Assembly (NCBI GenBank): GCA_028871475.1
Contig: JAGWMZ010000001.1
Coordinates: 124,001 to 188,000, forward strand
Direction: 5' to 3'
Length of the DNA: 64,000 nt
From: Sphingomonadales bacterium
GTDB taxonomy: Bacteria; Pseudomonadota; Alphaproteobacteria; Sphingomonadales; Sphingomonadaceae
Shown here: positions 62,825 to 64,000 of the stretch, in pieces
How positions within the stretch are numbered: the first letter of the stretch is position 1
Layout of the letters: each line of letters opens with the position of its first letter
Notes under the pieces: generated by a model
What the model saw: the letters and a program-made list of their open reading frames with translations, nothing else
Database searches by the model: none
Told to the model about the DNA's origin: nothing
Made by a program: the position numbers and the translations under genes

Positions 62825-64000
62825 ATGAGTGGCTCGTCCAGCCGGAAAATCATCGTGCGGGCCTTGATGGCAATGGGGGCCATGACGGTCACCGCAGCCT
62901 CGCTGGTCCGTTCGCAGGAAATGTCGCCCGGCCCGGCGGCACCGATGGCACGCGCCACGCCCGATGTGGCGGCGCTGTTCGACACCTATTGCTCATCCTG
63001 CCACAATGACATCGACCGCACCGCCTCGCTCTCCTTCGATGATCTGAAGCAGGGCGATGTCAGCCAGGGCCTGCACGCCGACATCTGGGAGCGCATCCTC
63101 ACCAAGATGGCGCGGCAGGAAATGCCCCCGCGCAGCAAGGACCAACCCAGCCCGCAAGCACGCGCCGCGCTGGTGGAATGGCTGCGGACGGCGCTCGACA
63201 CCTATGCCCGCGCCCATCCCGATCCGGGTAGGGCCACCGTGCGACGCCTCAACCGCGTGGAATATGCCAATGCGGTGCATGATCTGCTCGGCCTCAATGT
63301 CGACATCAGCCGGGACCTGCCGCAGGACAATTCGGGCTACGGCTTCGACAATATCGCCGATGTGCTTTCTGTCTCACCCACGCTGGTGGAACGCTATGTG
63401 CTGGTGGCCGGGCGAGTGGCACGGCTCGCCACCGGGCTGGGGCCGGTCAAGCCCTTTGTCACCACGCATAACATTCCTAAGGACGGCTCGATCATGAATT
63501 CGGGCCGCCCTTCCTATAATGAACGGATGAGCGAGCGCCTGCCCATCGGTTCGCGCGGGGGCGGCGCTTTTGACTATTACGCGCGGGCCAGCGGCACCTA
63601 TGAGGTGGCCGGATGGCTCAACGCCAACACCAACAACGAGGCCGACCGGCTGACCGAGGACCGTGTGTCGGTGCGCGTGCCGCTGAGCGCGGGCGCCCAT
63701 GTCATCGGCCTTTCCTTCCGCAAGACCATCGCGCCCGATGAGAGCGTGCATACGCTGCGCAACGATACCGACAAGGTGCCGCTGCCGGTCGACAAGCCGG
63801 TGATGCTGCCCATGGATGTCTCGGTCGATGGGGCGAGGCTGCGCACGATCAGCGTGCCCTCCTATCAGATGAGCCCGCGCTATTCGCAGCAGAACTTCCC
63901 GCGCGACGTGATGGAGATCGACGTTGTTGGGCCCTATGACGTGCCCGCCAAGGCGCCTGTGGCGAATACGCCCAGCCGCCGCCGCATCTTCACCTGCCAG
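62825..64000 (+). CDS. DUF1592-type c-type cytochrome domain protein (N-terminal part)
   Basis: 392 codons are visible and the frame stays open at the window edge. A hydrophobic start (IIVRALMAMGAMTVTAASLV) acts as export signal. A haem c motif CSSCHND (C56, C59, H60) follows, with KMARQEMPPRSKDQPS as the methionine-ligand region. Next come TVRRLNRVEYANAVHDLLGL (DUF1587) and a DUF1592/DUF1595-type region from about residue 170 (FDNIADVLSVSPTLVERYV). Such proteins usually have about 700-850 aa and are best known from Planctomycetes. It is a periplasmic redox protein of unknown substrate. The start ATG has GGGGACAG about 13 bp upstream. Confidence 0.8.
   Translation, partial: MSGSSSRKIIVRALMAMGAMTVTAASLVRSQEMSPGPAAPMARATPDVAALFDTYCSSCHNDIDRTASLSFDDLKQGDVSQGLHADIWERILTKMARQEMPPRSKDQPSPQARAALVEWLRTALDTYARAHPDPGRATVRRLNRVEYANAVHDLLGLNVDISRDLPQDNSGYGFDNIADVLSVSPTLVERYVLVAGRVARLATGLGPVKPFVTTHNIPKDGSIMNSGRPSYNERMSERLPIGSRGGGAFDYYARASGTYEVAGWLNANTNNEADRLTEDRVSVRVPLSAGAHVIGLSFRKTIAPDESVHTLRNDTDKVPLPVDKPVMLPMDVSVDGARLRTISVPSYQMSPRYSQQNFPRDVMEIDVVGPYDVPAKAPVANTPSRRRIFTCQ

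Overview
The window is about 65% GC with densely packed genes. It carries four TonB-dependent receptors (TBDRs), a protocatechuate 4,5-cleavage (lig) cluster and short TBDR-linked catabolic operons. Together these point to an alphaproteobacterium of the Sphingomonadaceae, most like Novosphingobium or Sphingobium; this is inferred from gene content, not from a marker gene. I saw no rRNA, tRNA, CRISPR array, insertion sequence or prophage.

1-8.2 kb: lignin-monomer catabolism. pobA makes protocatechuate from 4-hydroxybenzoate, ligAB opens the ring, and ligI, ligU and ligK carry the product towards pyruvate and oxaloacetate. A LysR regulator with two HTH domains and an AraC regulator sit between the operons. 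ligC and ligJ, also needed, are not in the window.

8.2-15.3 kb: an oligosaccharide locus with a periplasmic GH13 enzyme, a flavin halogenase-family protein, a TBDR and a divergent LacI repressor facing a clear operator-like palindrome. 15.4-19.4 kb: a second TBDR, a ModE-like regulator and an aldo/keto reductase.

19.6-31.0 kb: a probable organophosphorus locus. A TBDR, TPR-sulfotransferase, FAD amine oxidase-like protein and phosphonoacetaldehyde hydrolase run leftward. A LysR regulator, Tat-exported phospholipase C and a transporter-like membrane protein run rightward.

31.0-45.6 kb: sulfide handling and respiration. A rhodanese-MFP-RND-ArsR operon is divergent from an SQR-DUF2892-TolC operon. 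Next comes cytochrome bd oxidase (cydA, cydB, and a 36-codon cydX) with its maturation exporter cydDC. The sqr and cyd promoters carry similar half-sites, which suggests that one ArsR regulator may control both.

45.7-53.4 kb: a REC-REC-GGDEF protein, a chemoreceptor, a decayed fragment that I read as a Wadjet JetC-like SMC gene, an exported methyltransferase-like protein, a degenerate SRAP protein and two tandem DUF2827 genes.

53.6-64 kb: a molybdenum hydroxylase operon (iorAB-xdhC-mocA) converges on an operon of a secreted adenosine deaminase-like enzyme plus a fourth TBDR carrying a perfect EF-hand loop. The window ends inside a DUF1592-type multidomain cytochrome gene.
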